From assembly GCA_021792635.1 (NCBI GenBank), contig JAJYUH010000002.1, positions 62,001 to 126,000 on the forward strand: a DNA stretch of 64,000 nucleotides, written 5' to 3'. The position numbers were made by a program, and so were the translations under genes. The notes under the pieces are model-generated. The model searched no databases and was not told the DNA's origin. It saw only the letters and a program-made list of their open reading frames with translations. Source of the stretch: Natronospirales bacterium. GTDB lineage: Bacteria > Pseudomonadota > Gammaproteobacteria > Natronospirales > REEB76. Positions 54,206 through 63,088 of this stretch are shown one piece after another (the stretch's first letter is position 1; each line of letters opens with the position of its first letter).

Positions 54206-54892
54206 ATGAATGGTCAAGAATCCTTCTTTGAGATTGCCCTGCACGCCAGCCTGGTGGTGAAGTGCGTGTTGCTGATCCTGGTGGCCGCCTCACTGGCGTC
54301 CTGGGCGGTGATTTTCCGCAAACACCGTATGCTCAGAGAAGCGCGTGCCGCCACGGATACCTTCGAGAAGCGCTTCTGGTCGGGGGGCGAGATTGCTTCC
54401 ATCTATAAGGAAATCAGTGGTTCGGGCGCCGAGAGCGGCATGGAAAGCATCTTCGAGGCGGGTTTCAGCGAATTTGCGCGGCTGCGCAAGCAGAGCGATG
54501 AACAGGCGCAGATTATCGAGGGCTCGCGTCGTGCCATGCGCGTGGCACAGATTCGTGAAGTGGATCGTCTGGAAGAAAATCTCGCCTTTCTGGCCACCGT
54601 GGGGTCCACCAGCCCGTATATCGGTCTGTTCGGTACCGTGTGGGGCATAATGAATGCGTTTCACGGCCTCGGCAACGTGCAGCAGGCCACCATTGCCATG
54701 GTGGCTCCCGGCATTTCCGAAGCGCTCATCGCTACCGCCATGGGTCTGTTTGCGGCCATTCCCGCGGTGATTGCCTACAACCGCTTCGCCAATCATGTGG
54801 AGCGTCTGGAAACCCGGTTTGATAGTTTTCTCGATGAGTTTTCCACCATTTTGCAGCGGCACGTGGGCACGCGTACCGCCGCCCACGGGTAA
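54206..54892 (+). CDS. tolQ: Tol-Pal system proton channel TolQ
   Basis: A 228-residue inner-membrane protein of the MotA/TolQ/ExbB family. Three membrane segments are visible: VVKCVLLILVAASLASWAVIF, FLATVGSTSPYIGLFGTVWGIM and ISEALIATAMGLFAAIPAVIAYN. A cytoplasmic loop lies between the first two. Conserved Gly/Pro/Thr residues of segments 2 and 3 line the proton path with TolR. It powers TolA and helps outer-membrane constriction at division. It starts directly after ybgC. Confidence 0.96.
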   Translation: MNGQESFFEIALHASLVVKCVLLILVAASLASWAVIFRKHRMLREARAATDTFEKRFWSGGEIASIYKEISGSGAESGMESIFEAGFSEFARLRKQSDEQAQIIEGSRRAMRVAQIREVDRLEENLAFLATVGSTSPYIGLFGTVWGIMNAFHGLGNVQQATIAMVAPGISEALIATAMGLFAAIPAVIAYNRFANHVERLETRFDSFLDEFSTILQRHVGTRTAAHG

Positions 54893-54897
54893 CCATC

Positions 54898-55359
54898 ATG
54901 GCCGGACGGCACAGCAAGCGGCGTTTGATGAGCGAGATCAATGTCGTACCGTATATTGATGTGATGCTGGTATTGCTGATCATTTTCATGGTGACCGCGC
55001 CGCTGCTGTCACAGGGTGTGAAGGTCAGCCTGCCGAGGGCCAGGGCCAGTGCCAAGCCGCTCGACCTTAAAGCCGATGAGACACCGGTGATCCTGACGGT
55101 GAATGCTTCCGGCCAGTATTTTCTCAATATTGGCGCGCACCCCGATCAGCCGCTCGACGTGGGTCACGTTTTTGCGCTGGTCAAGGCCGTACTTACGCTC
55201 AAGCCGGGAACACACGTGCTGGTGCGCGGCGACAAGGACGCCCGCTACGATGCGGTGTTGCGCGGCATGACGCTGCTGCAGGCTGCCGGAGCACCGAGCG
55301 TGGGCCTGGAAACCAACCCCAACAATCCACCGCAGGTGGAAGTCACCGGCAGGCACTGA
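54898..55359 (+). CDS. tolR: Tol-Pal system protein TolR
   Basis: A 153-residue protein with a single N-terminal membrane segment, MSEINVVPYIDVMLVLLIIFMV, carrying the essential Asp for proton transfer. The periplasmic domain follows, with VILTVNASGQYFLN and LVRGDKDARYDAVLRGMTLL. It works with TolQ as the energising complex for TolA. The stop overlaps the tolA start by one base. Confidence 0.96.
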   Translation: MAGRHSKRRLMSEINVVPYIDVMLVLLIIFMVTAPLLSQGVKVSLPRARASAKPLDLKADETPVILTVNASGQYFLNIGAHPDQPLDVGHVFALVKAVLTLKPGTHVLVRGDKDARYDAVLRGMTLLQAAGAPSVGLETNPNNPPQVEVTGRH

Positions 55360-56207
55360 TGGAAACCATTGTGGAAAGCGGCAGACAACGCCTGATGCCC
55401 TGGGTTTACTCCGTATTGCTGCACGCGGCTTTTTTGACACTGCTGGTACTGAGTTTTCACTGGACCAATTCCACCCTGCCGTCACTGGGAGGCAAGAGTC
55501 GCACCGCCAAGCCGGTGCAGGCCACGGTGGTGGACCAATCCCTGATCCGGCAGCAGATGGCGATCTTGCGGGCCCAGGAGCGGCAGAAGCGGGATGCACA
55601 GCGGAAACTGCTGCAACAGGCGGCCGCCGCCAGGACGGAACGGAAACAGGAGGAACAGAAAGTCGTCCAGCTCAAGCAGCAGCAGCAGGCCGCCCAGCAG
55701 GCCCTGAACCGGAAGCTGGCGGACCTGCAGCAGCAAGCCCGGGCGGAGCAGGATCGGCTCACCAAGCTCAAAGCCGCAGCAGCGGTTGAGGCAAAGAAAC
55801 GCCGGAGCGCGGAGTCCGCACGCCGCCGGGCAGAATTGGAGCGGGAAATGCGTGTCGAAGAGCGGGCTCTGGCAGAGCGTAAAGCGGCGATGGTACAGGC
55901 AAAACAGGCGCGCATGGCCTCGCTTCGGCAACAATGGGCGGCGCTCATTAAACAGAAAGTGGAGAGCAACTGGAATCAGCCGGCGACGACCCCCGATAAT
56001 CTCAGTTGTATAGTTCAAGTGGAGCAGGTGCCAGGTGGTACGGTCGCGAACGTCCAGGTATTGTCATGCAATGGCGATGAAGCGGTACGGCAATCCATCG
56101 TGACGGCGGTGTATCGTTCCTCCCCGTTACCACCACCGTCGGACCCGTCGATATTTGATCGTACCGTGAAGTTCACCTTCCAGCCGAATAGCAAATCGGG
56201 TAACTGA
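55359..56207 (+). CDS. tolA: Tol-Pal envelope protein TolA
   Basis: A 282-residue protein with an N-terminal membrane anchor (about residues 12-33, YSVLLHAAFLTLLVLSFHW). A long Gln/Ala/Arg/Lys-rich coiled helix spans about residues 60-190 (QQAAQQALNRKLADLQQQAR and similar). The C-terminal globular domain (QWAALIKQKVESNWNQP, IVQVEQVPGGTVANVQVLSCN) is the part that contacts TolB and Pal. It links inner and outer membranes. The helical domain is shorter than in E. coli TolA. Confidence 0.93.
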   Translation: METIVESGRQRLMPWVYSVLLHAAFLTLLVLSFHWTNSTLPSLGGKSRTAKPVQATVVDQSLIRQQMAILRAQERQKRDAQRKLLQQAAAARTERKQEEQKVVQLKQQQQAAQQALNRKLADLQQQARAEQDRLTKLKAAAAVEAKKRRSAESARRRAELEREMRVEERALAERKAAMVQAKQARMASLRQQWAALIKQKVESNWNQPATTPDNLSCIVQVEQVPGGTVANVQVLSCNGDEAVRQSIVTAVYRSSPLPPPSDPSIFDRTVKFTFQPNSKSGN

Positions 56208-56209
56208 AT

Positions 56210-57520
56210 ATGTGGCGTAAGCTTTTGCTCGTTGTCGGGTTCGCATTGTTGCCGTTGGCAGCCGCGCGTGCGACGCTGGAAATCACCATCACTCATGGCG
56301 TAAGCACCGCGGCACCGGTGGCCATTGTGCCATTTGCCTGGGAAGTGCAGGGACCGCCACCGGCCACGGATGTGGCGGCGGTGGTAAGCGCAGACTTGAC
56401 GCGCAGCGGCCGTTTCAAGGCAATTCCCGTCAAATCCATGCTGGAGAAACCTACCGAGGCGAGCGCCATCAACTTCACCAACTGGCGCGTGCTCGGGGTG
56501 GATGACTTGGTTATCGGCCGTATCAAGCCCGCCGGCTCAGGCAACCTGCAGGCGGAATTTCAGCTCTTTAACGTGTACACCGGCCGTCAGCTTATGGGGT
56601 TGAGCGTGCTCACGCCGCCGCAGAACCTGCGCTGGACCGCCCACAAGATCAGCGACCTGATTTATCAGAAGCTTACCGGTCAGCGCGGTGCCTTTGCCAC
56701 GCGCATTGCCTACGTGGAGGTCTTGAGAAAGTCCGGCAAGGAAAGCCACTATGCGCTGGTGGTGGCGGATTCTGACGGATTTAATCCGCAGACGGTGTTC
56801 AGTTCCGATGAACCCATCATGTCGCCGGACTGGTCGCCGGACGGCAAATATCTTGCTTATGTTTCGTTCGAGGATCAACGTCAGGCCATTTATATCCAGG
56901 ATATTTATACGGGCCGGCGCCAACTTATTTCCGAACGACGGGGCATCAACAGCGCGCCGGTGTTTTCACCGGATGGCAAGTCGCTGGCTATGGTGTTGTC
57001 GTCGTCACCCGACAATCCGGATATTTATGTCATGAATCTGGCGACCCATGCGCTGCGGCGCATTACCCATTCGGACGCCATTGATACTGAACCAGCCTGG
57101 TCACCTGACGGTCAAAGTCTGTACTTCACTTCCGACCGGGGGGGCAGCCCGCAGATCTACAAGGTGAATCTCAATGGCGGCAGGCCGCAACGCATCACCT
57201 TTGACGGCAATTACAATGCGCGGGCGCGTATCTCGCCGGATGGCCATGCATTGGCCATGGTGCATCGCGAGAACGGCCACCTGCGCATTGCAGTCATGAA
57301 TCTCAGTACCGGAGCCTTGCTGACCTTGACGGATGGTGATTTGGATAAATCACCCAGCTTTGCACCCAACGGCAGCATGATTATCTATGAGGCAACCTAT
57401 CGCGGTCAGGGTGTACTCAAGGAGGTTTCGGTGGATGGCCAGGTGCGCGAACGCTTGTCGGAAACCCAACCCGATGTGAGCGTACACATGCCCGTTTGGG
57501 GTCCATTTCTGTCACAATAG
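56210..57520 (+). CDS. tolB: Tol-Pal translocation protein TolB
   Basis: A 436-residue periplasmic protein with a signal peptide (residues 1-20). An N-terminal domain is followed by a six-bladed beta-propeller of PD40-type repeats (SPDWSPDGKYLAYVSFED, PVFSPDGKSLAMVLSSS, EPAWSPDGQSLYFTSDRGG). It binds Pal and is released by TolA. A short 5' region and normal length. It is followed by a hairpin and then pal. Confidence 0.96.
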   Translation: MWRKLLLVVGFALLPLAAARATLEITITHGVSTAAPVAIVPFAWEVQGPPPATDVAAVVSADLTRSGRFKAIPVKSMLEKPTEASAINFTNWRVLGVDDLVIGRIKPAGSGNLQAEFQLFNVYTGRQLMGLSVLTPPQNLRWTAHKISDLIYQKLTGQRGAFATRIAYVEVLRKSGKESHYALVVADSDGFNPQTVFSSDEPIMSPDWSPDGKYLAYVSFEDQRQAIYIQDIYTGRRQLISERRGINSAPVFSPDGKSLAMVLSSSPDNPDIYVMNLATHALRRITHSDAIDTEPAWSPDGQSLYFTSDRGGSPQIYKVNLNGGRPQRITFDGNYNARARISPDGHALAMVHRENGHLRIAVMNLSTGALLTLTDGDLDKSPSFAPNGSMIIYEATYRGQGVLKEVSVDGQVRERLSETQPDVSVHMPVWGPFLSQ

Positions 57521-57537
57521 CCGGAAGAATTCCGGCT
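57519..57537 (+). promoter_or_regulatory. Hairpin between tolB and pal
   Basis: AGCCGGAA, loop GAA, TTCCGGCT form a perfect 8-bp stem starting inside the tolB stop codon. No T-run follows. It may partly terminate or protect mRNA, allowing higher pal expression than tolB. Confidence 0.55.
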
Positions 57538-57571
57538 CAAAACGATCAATTGCATCGAGAGGAGACAAGTC

Positions 57572-58102
57572 ATGAAAGCTCTGCGTTACGGTCTCATGCT
57601 GCTGGCGGTGGCAGTGTTTCTCGCGGGCTGCGCAAAGACAGTGCAACCGGTTACGGCCCCGCCCGCCGCTACTGCCGCGCCTGCCGCGACCACGGCGTCA
57701 ACCACATCCGCGGCGGCGGCACCGGTCCAGGCGCAAATCAGCCCCCTGGATGACCCCAACAACATCCTTTACAAGAAAGTTGTATATTTTGATTTCGACA
57801 AGAGCAACATCAAGCCGGAATTTCTGGACATGCTCACGGCCCATGCCAAATACCTGATCGCCCATCCGAACCAGAAAATCCGCATCGAAGGCTATACCGA
57901 CGAACGCGGCACCTGGGAATACAATATCGCTCTGGGCGACCGCCGCGCCCAATCCGTGCGCCGCTTCCTGTTGTTCCAGGGCGTAAACCCCGATCAGATC
58001 AGCACCATCAGCTATGGCGAAGCCCATGCGGTCTGCCATGAGCATACGCGGCCCTGCTGGGCGAAGAATCGTCGTGCGGTTCTCGTATACCTGAACCAAT
58101 GA
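57572..58102 (+). CDS. pal: Peptidoglycan-associated lipoprotein Pal
   Basis: A 176-residue lipoprotein; GAGAGGAG lies before the ATG. The signal peptide ends in the lipobox LAGC with acylated Cys. An Ala/Pro/Thr linker is followed by an OmpA-type domain, with VYFDFDKSNIKPEFL, IEGYTDERGTWEYNIALGDRR and the peptidoglycan-binding SISYGE and NRRAVLVY segments. It anchors the outer membrane to peptidoglycan. An unusual pair of Cys in AHAVCHEHTRPCW is also visible, near the C-terminus. The stop overlaps the cpoB start. Confidence 0.96.
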   Translation: MKALRYGLMLLAVAVFLAGCAKTVQPVTAPPAATAAPAATTASTTSAAAAPVQAQISPLDDPNNILYKKVVYFDFDKSNIKPEFLDMLTAHAKYLIAHPNQKIRIEGYTDERGTWEYNIALGDRRAQSVRRFLLFQGVNPDQISTISYGEAHAVCHEHTRPCWAKNRRAVLVYLNQ

Positions 58103-58902
58103 ATATGCGCTTCCAAACAGGTATAGCGGCGGGACTGGCCGCCCTGCTGGCCGGGTGCAGCACCATGGTGCGTCCCGACGATCCGGTATATATCCGCCAG
58201 CAGCAGTTGGAGGCGCGTGTTGCACGGCTGGATCAGGTACTCAGCAATCACAGCCTGGTGAACCTGTCGCAACGTCTGGACAGCCTGCAGGGGCAGGTGA
58301 ATCAGTTGCGCGGTGACGTGCAGGTACTGCAGCACGATCAGCAACTTACCGATAAGCAGCAACGGGATCTGTATTCCGATCTGAACAAACGCCTGCAAAA
58401 ACTGGAGTTGGGCTTGAACACCGCTGCAGCGGCGACGCAGGTTCCGGCTGCTGGCACTGGCGTCGCTGCTGCCACGACAGCGGCGACGGCTAGCGGCAGT
58501 GGTGCAACTGTGGCTGGCGGGGATCAGGCGGCCTACCAGCGGACGTTCAATTTACTGAAACAGGGCCGTTATGGAGATGCCATCAACGACTTCACCGATT
58601 TCATCCAGCAGTATCCGCAGAGTCCGCTGGTACCGAACGCGGAATTCTGGATGGGTGAGGCCCATTATCAAATGAGCGATTTCCATGGTGCGCTGGTCAA
58701 TTACCGGGCGGTGACGCAGGGCTATCCGAATTCCAACAAGGCGCCGGACGCGATGCTCAAGATTGGTTATGCCCAGTACGAGCTGCAGCAGTACCAAGCG
58801 GCGCGCAAGACCCTGGATAGCGTGATCCGGAAATATCCCGGCAGCAATGTGGCGCGGCTTGCCAGGCAACGTCTGGCGCGTATGCGTAAAGAGGGCCACT
58901 GA
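58099..58902 (+). CDS. cpoB: Cell division coordinator CpoB/YbgF-like protein
   Basis: A 267-residue protein. The N-terminal signal has a lipobox-like LLAGCS, so it may be a lipoprotein, unlike E. coli CpoB. A coiled coil follows (QQQLEARVARLDQVLSNHS to DLNKRLQKLEL), then an Ala/Thr-rich linker. TPR repeats fill the C-terminus (QRTFNLLKQGRYGDAINDF, PNAEFWMGEAHYQMSDF, APDAMLKIGYAQYELQQY). It coordinates outer-membrane constriction and peptidoglycan synthesis with Tol-Pal. Its ATG overlaps the pal stop (ATGA). Confidence 0.92.
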   Translation: MNMRFQTGIAAGLAALLAGCSTMVRPDDPVYIRQQQLEARVARLDQVLSNHSLVNLSQRLDSLQGQVNQLRGDVQVLQHDQQLTDKQQRDLYSDLNKRLQKLELGLNTAAAATQVPAAGTGVAAATTAATASGSGATVAGGDQAAYQRTFNLLKQGRYGDAINDFTDFIQQYPQSPLVPNAEFWMGEAHYQMSDFHGALVNYRAVTQGYPNSNKAPDAMLKIGYAQYELQQYQAARKTLDSVIRKYPGSNVARLARQRLARMRKEGH

Positions 58903-58921
58903 GCGCTTGAGTTCTTCCTCC

Positions 58922-59602
58922 ATGCCGCAGGTGAAGCCACCTCGTGATGCGGTGCCCGCGGACCGGCGTCTGCGGATCACCGAGATTTTCTATTCAATCC
59001 AGGGTGAGGCGGACAGCGTCGGCTGGCCGACGGTGTTTGTGCGCCTTACCGGCTGCCCATTGCGCTGTCAGTACTGCGATACCACCTATGCATTTCACGG
59101 CGGGGAATGGCTGAGCTTCGATGATATCGCGCGCGAAGTGGCACACTATACGCCGCAGCATGTGACTGTAACCGGCGGAGAACCGTTGGCGCAAAAGAAT
59201 TGTGCGGCATTGCTAATGCGCCTGTGTGATACCGGTTACCGGGTCTCCATCGAGACCGGCGGTGCGTTGCCGATCAGGGATATTGATCCTCGTGTAGTTC
59301 GCGTCCTGGATCTGAAAACCCCGGGTTCCGGTGAATGTGACCGGAATCTGTATGCGAACATTCCCGAGTTGCGGACGCAGGACCAGGTGAAATTCGTTAT
59401 CTGCGACCGCGCCGATTATGCATGGTCACGACAGGTGCTGGAACAGTACAAGCTGTCGGATTGCTGCCAAGTGCTGTTCTCACCGAGCCACGAACAACTT
59501 AAACCGATGGAGCTGGCGGACTGGATTCTTGCCGACCGGCTGCCGGTACGTCTGCAGGTGCAGTTACACAAATATCTCTGGGGCAATGTGCCCGGTCGTT
59601 AG
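58922..59602 (+). CDS. queE: 7-carboxy-7-deazaguanine synthase QueE
   Basis: A 226-residue radical-SAM enzyme; the start may be the ATG at 58922 or a TTG at 58907. The iron-sulfur motif is TGCPLRCQYCDTTYAF (Cx3Cx2C). SIQGEADSVGWPTVFVRL is the N-terminal substrate region, and VTGGEPLAQ the SAM-binding segment. It converts 6-carboxy-tetrahydropterin to 7-carboxy-7-deazaguanine in queuosine synthesis. It is 3 bp upstream of queC, the next step, which supports the pair as an operon after tol-pal. Confidence 0.94.
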   Translation: MPQVKPPRDAVPADRRLRITEIFYSIQGEADSVGWPTVFVRLTGCPLRCQYCDTTYAFHGGEWLSFDDIAREVAHYTPQHVTVTGGEPLAQKNCAALLMRLCDTGYRVSIETGGALPIRDIDPRVVRVLDLKTPGSGECDRNLYANIPELRTQDQVKFVICDRADYAWSRQVLEQYKLSDCCQVLFSPSHEQLKPMELADWILADRLPVRLQVQLHKYLWGNVPGR

Positions 59603-59605
59603 ACC

Positions 59606-60289
59606 ATGCACGCCGGTTCTATGCAGAAAGCAGTCGTGCTGGTATCTGGCGGGCTCGACTCCGCTACCACACTCGCAATAGCCAAAAGTGCGGGTTATGC
59701 GTGCTATGCACTGAGCTTCGCCTACGGCCAGCGTCACAGTGCCGAACTCACCGCTGCTGCGCGGGTAGCGGAGGTGCTTGGTGCTGTCGAGCACAAGATC
59801 ATTGCGCTGGATCTCTCCAGTATCGGTGGATCAGCACTTACGGATATGCATATAGCGGTACCGGATCATCCTTCTGCCGGCATACCGGTAACCTACGTCC
59901 CGGCGCGCAACAGCATATTTTTGGCGGTGTCGCTGGGATGGGCGGAGGTGCTGGGTGCGCAGGATATCTTCATCGGTGTGAATGCGGTGGATTACTCCGG
60001 CTATCCGGACTGCCGGCCGGAATTCATTGCCGCATTTGAGCGACTGGCCTCGCTGGGTACCGGAGCGGGAGCGGCGGGCAAACCCTTTCATATCCATGCG
60101 CCGCTGATGCGGTTTTCCAAGGTGGATATCATCCGCCGAGGCATGGCCCTGGGAGTGGATTATTCCCTTACCATATCGTGTTATGCGGCAGACAGGCAGG
60201 GTCACGCCTGCGGGGTGTGTGACAGTTGCCGGCTGCGTCGTCGGGGCTTTGTGGAGGCGGGCATCCCGGATCCCACTGCTTATCGTTAA
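59606..60289 (+). CDS. queC: 7-cyano-7-deazaguanine synthase QueC
   Basis: A 227-residue PP-loop enzyme; an ATG at 59621 would give a product five residues shorter. The ATP-binding loop [49 protein letters not shown] and the zinc site [14 protein letters not shown] are all clear. It uses ATP and ammonia to turn the carboxylate made by QueE into the nitrile preQ0, for tRNA queuosine. It is followed by tRNA-Lys. Confidence 0.96.
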   Translation: MHAGSMQKAVVLVSGGLDSATTLAIAKSAGYACYALSFAYGQRHSAELTAAARVAEVLGAVEHKIIALDLSSIGGSALTDMHIAVPDHPSAGIPVTYVPARNSIFLAVSLGWAEVLGAQDIFIGVNAVDYSGYPDCRPEFIAAFERLASLGTGAGAAGKPFHIHAPLMRFSKVDIIRRGMALGVDYSLTISCYAADRQGHACGVCDSCRLRRRGFVEAGIPDPTAYR

Positions 60290-60293
60290 AAAG

Positions 60294-60321
60294 TTGTAAT
60301 TCGACACGGTTTCGCTATCAT
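60294..60321 (+). promoter_or_regulatory. Promoter of tRNA-Lys
   Basis: TTGTAA and TATCAT are separated by 16 bp, 32 bp before the tRNA. A plausible sigma-70 type promoter. Confidence 0.5.
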
Positions 60322-60353
60322 GCGCCACCCCTGCGCAACATCATTTCCGTATC

Positions 60354-60429
60354 GGGCCGTTAGCTCAGTTGGTAGAGCAGCTGGCTTTTAACCAGTTGGT
60401 CGGGCGTTCGAGTCGCCCACGGCCCACCA
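60354..60429 (+). tRNA. tRNA-Lys (anticodon TTT)
   Basis: A 76-nt cloverleaf with acceptor GGGCCGT/ACGGCCC. The anticodon arm GCTGG/CCAGT has loop CTTTTAA (TTT), the T-loop is TTCGAGT, and CCA is encoded. Confidence 0.96.
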
Positions 60430-61189
60430 ATTTCCTCCGTCAGATTCAGACTTTAGGTCACGCCCCTGCTGCGCCTCCGTGTTGCAGGTACTGTTGCCAG
60501 TGCCTTGCCGGCGGGTATCCCACGCTGTGGTGCATGGGTATTCGCAGTGTCCGCCGTCCGCTGCGTGTGCAAACCGATAACTTCTGCAAGTATCGCATGT
60601 AAGGGTGTGGGCACAGTACAGCCACGGGCATATTACCACCATGATCCTGCGTCGCTGCCAGGAAAGAGGAGCAGGCAGGATGGGTTGGGGCAGCCGGGGA
60701 ACTTTCTTGCGATTGGCCATACTAACAGCTTCATGGCAAGGCCATGCATGAACGTACGGCAACTCGAAAACAGCAAAGCCTGATTCTTGTTTTTGCATGT
60801 TTCAATCAATTGTCCTGATTGAGAAATGCATGAACCCGCTGGCCACATCTGCCCTACTGCACCGGTAGGACCGAAGCCACCATTACGATGTCGAGTCGCC
60901 TGGCATCCATAATATAACCGTACTTGCGAAATGCAAATTTTAACGGCGTATCCGGCGATATTCGCATAGATAGCCAAATTGGTGAATGCAGAAAGTGGCC
61001 GGTGCGGCTGTATTCGCAGGTGATGAGCGCGGACCGTGTTGCCGATTGACAACGGTGCCAGGGTAGCGCCTGAAGCAGCGGACAAAACGATTCGCTGACT
61101 CCGCACGCGTTGCGCCTGTGGCTGAAAATGAGGGTAGAGGCAGTAATGTCTTTTGGATCAACCTTGACTGAGTACTGAGGAGAGATGAA
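60430..61189. other. Gene-free gap after tRNA-Lys
   Basis: About 760 bp without a convincing gene on either strand; the open frames are short, lack ribosome sites and have no recognisable domains. A long imperfect hairpin lies at 60795-60829. The promoter of the small exported gene at 61190 should lie near the right end. Confidence 0.5.
60795..60829. repeat. 14-bp imperfect inverted repeat
   Basis: Arms 60795-60808 and 60816-60829 pair at 12 of 14 positions around a 7-nt loop. On the + strand a T-run precedes it but none follows, so it is not a normal terminator. It might be part of an unannotated small RNA. Confidence 0.45.
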
Positions 61190-61600
61190 ATGAGAGTCAC
61201 GTTCCCCAAGACGGCTATTGCGTTAGCTCTGGCTTTTGGCGTTATCGCCATGACATTTATTTTTTTGCAATCGCATGCCCCGGCTTCCCGACACGGCGTC
61301 GTATCGTCACGGGTGACGTGCACTTCCGTGGGGCCGGGTATGGGCTGTGCTGATAGTGGATCGGTGATTCAACTCGGCACCGTGGTTGTAACGCCGACGC
61401 CGGCCCAGCAACGCTATCTTGTGTCTCACGGCATGATCCGCATGAGCCCAACGGCAAACCTGGGCAGAAGTACGGCGACGCCATTGGCGGATATGGCAGC
61501 CTCGCGGTTTGCCAGCAACGCGATGCCGATACCGCCAGAGGGCCGGCGTACTGGCCCCTTGTCGGCAGGGCGATTAGCACATGTCCCGGCAGCCGCCTGA
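61190..61600 (+). CDS. Small exported or membrane-anchored protein
   Basis: A 136-residue protein with a strong GAGGAGAG ribosome site. The N-terminus KTAIALALAFGVIAMTFIFL is a signal peptide or membrane anchor. The rest is Ser/Thr/Pro/Gly/Ala-rich with two Cys (VTCTSVGPGMGC) and no recognisable domain; low complexity suggests an extended periplasmic or surface peptide. No family recognised. It stands alone between tRNA-Lys and the aldolase gene. Confidence 0.6.
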   Translation: MRVTFPKTAIALALAFGVIAMTFIFLQSHAPASRHGVVSSRVTCTSVGPGMGCADSGSVIQLGTVVVTPTPAQQRYLVSHGMIRMSPTANLGRSTATPLADMAASRFASNAMPIPPEGRRTGPLSAGRLAHVPAAA

Positions 61601-61751
61601 TGAAGGCGGTGTTCCCGGAAACGGTATCCCAGGCTTGCCACCTTCCCAACGGATATGCCCGGCAAGGAGTCGAATTTCAGGACCGGATTCCGGATATCCT
61701 GATAAAATCAGTATCCATGTCTTGTCCGGCGCCACCTTCCGGCTCGGGGGG

Positions 61752-61770
61752 CAGGCCGGCCTGTTTATTT
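61752..61770 (+). terminator. Candidate terminator before the aldolase gene
   Basis: The palindrome CAGGCCGGCCTG is followed by TTTATTT. The stem would have almost no loop, so termination is only possible, not firm. It would end the upstream small gene's transcript. Confidence 0.3.
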
Positions 61771-61803
61771 CAAGGTTGATCTTGTACAAGAGGTTGCATA
61801 CCT

Positions 61804-62823
61804 ATGAGTTTGCGGGAACTGGAAGGCATTGCCCAGCAATTGGTTGCGGATAACCGGGGTATCCTCGCCGCCGACGAAAGCACTGGCACCATCGAGAAGC
61901 GCTTCAAGGCCATCGGCGTTGTGGCCACGGAAGAGACCCGTCGCGCTTACCGTGAGATGCTGTTCACCACACCGGGGATGGAGAAATTCATCAGCGGCGT
62001 AATCATGTACGACGAAACCATCCGTCAGAAGACCCATACGGGTATGCCGTTTGCGGAATGGCAGACCCGGCTCGGGATCGTGCCGGGCATCAAGGTGGAC
62101 AAGGGTACAAAACCGCTGGCAGGTAGTTCCACCGAGAAAATAACCGAAGGCCTCGATGGTTTGCGGGAGCGTTTGCAGGAATATCACGGCCTCGGTGCCC
62201 GTTTCGCCAAATGGCGTGCGGTAATCACTATCGGTGGAGACCTTCCTACACAATACTGTCTGCACGCCAATGCCCAGGCATTGGCCCGCTATGCAGCGCT
62301 CTGCCAGGAAGCGGGACTGGTGCCCATTGTGGAGCCGGAAGTGCTTATGGATGGATCACATACGGTTGAACGCTGCGCCGAGGTCACCGCTGAAACCCTG
62401 AAGCGGGTGTTTGACGAATTGGCTATTCATCGGGTAACCCTGGAAGGTATGTTGCTCAAGCCCAATATGGTGATCGCCGGTATGCAGTGCGCCAGACAGG
62501 CGGACGTGGAGGAGGTGGCACGGGGAACCATCCGGATACTGCGCAGGCAGGTACCGGCCGCGGTACCGGGCATCGTATTCCTCTCGGGTGGTCAGAGCGC
62601 CGAGGTGGCGACGGCCCATCTGAATGCTATGAATGCCCTGGGATCGCAGCCCTGGAAGCTCAGTTTCTCTTATGGCCGGGCCCTGCAGGCACCCGCCCTG
62701 GAAATCTGGAAAGGTCAGGAAACCAACAAGGAGGCGGCGCAGAAAACGTTTTTCCAACGCTCCAAGTGCAATAGCGCTGCCTGTGCGGGGTTATATACAG
62801 CCCGGATGGAGAAAGCCGCCTGA
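61804..62823 (+). CDS. Class I fructose-bisphosphate aldolase
   Basis: A 339-residue enzyme of the eukaryote-like class I (Schiff base) family. GILAADESTGTIEKRF, ISGVIMYDETIRQ, PGIKVDKGTKPL, ANAQALARYAALCQEAGLVPIVEPE-type sequence and EGMLLKPNMVIAG, which holds the Schiff-base Lys, are visible. FLSGGQSAEVATAHLNAMN is the phosphate-binding block. It splits fructose 1,6-bisphosphate in glycolysis or gluconeogenesis without a metal. This class is less common in bacteria than class II but known in some gammaproteobacteria. Stand-alone gene. Confidence 0.95.
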   Translation: MSLRELEGIAQQLVADNRGILAADESTGTIEKRFKAIGVVATEETRRAYREMLFTTPGMEKFISGVIMYDETIRQKTHTGMPFAEWQTRLGIVPGIKVDKGTKPLAGSSTEKITEGLDGLRERLQEYHGLGARFAKWRAVITIGGDLPTQYCLHANAQALARYAALCQEAGLVPIVEPEVLMDGSHTVERCAEVTAETLKRVFDELAIHRVTLEGMLLKPNMVIAGMQCARQADVEEVARGTIRILRRQVPAAVPGIVFLSGGQSAEVATAHLNAMNALGSQPWKLSFSYGRALQAPALEIWKGQETNKEAAQKTFFQRSKCNSAACAGLYTARMEKAA

Positions 62824-63016
62824 AAACTCACAGGCGGGGTTAACGCTGTATTGACGCGGATTGGCTGCGGTGTGTAGCGTAGCGGGCGGGCAGTACCGGC
62901 AGGAGAGCACTTTCGGAGCGCGTTTTGGCACGTGTTGCCTTGAGAGGGGTTAATACCACGTGGGACAGACGGACAATTTACCGCTCAGTTGACGGAGCGG
63001 AAATGTGTATCTAGAC

Positions 63017-63032
63017 TAGACCGTCCAGTCTA
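63017..63032. promoter_or_regulatory. Palindromic operator-like site upstream of mlaF
   Basis: The 16-bp sequence TAGACCGTCCAGTCTA is an interrupted palindrome (TAGAC and GTCTA arms), the form of many TetR-family operators. It lies about 57 bp before the mlaF start. No regulator gene is adjacent. Confidence 0.5.
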
Positions 63033-63088
63033 AATTTGTAGATTCCCGTGTATAGATTCAGGGGTTTACGGACAAAATCGATAAGGCC

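Noticed and set aside
60388-60798. 136-residue frame after tRNA-Lys
   Set aside because: It reads through the tRNA 3' end, lacks a ribosome site and has no recognisable domain.
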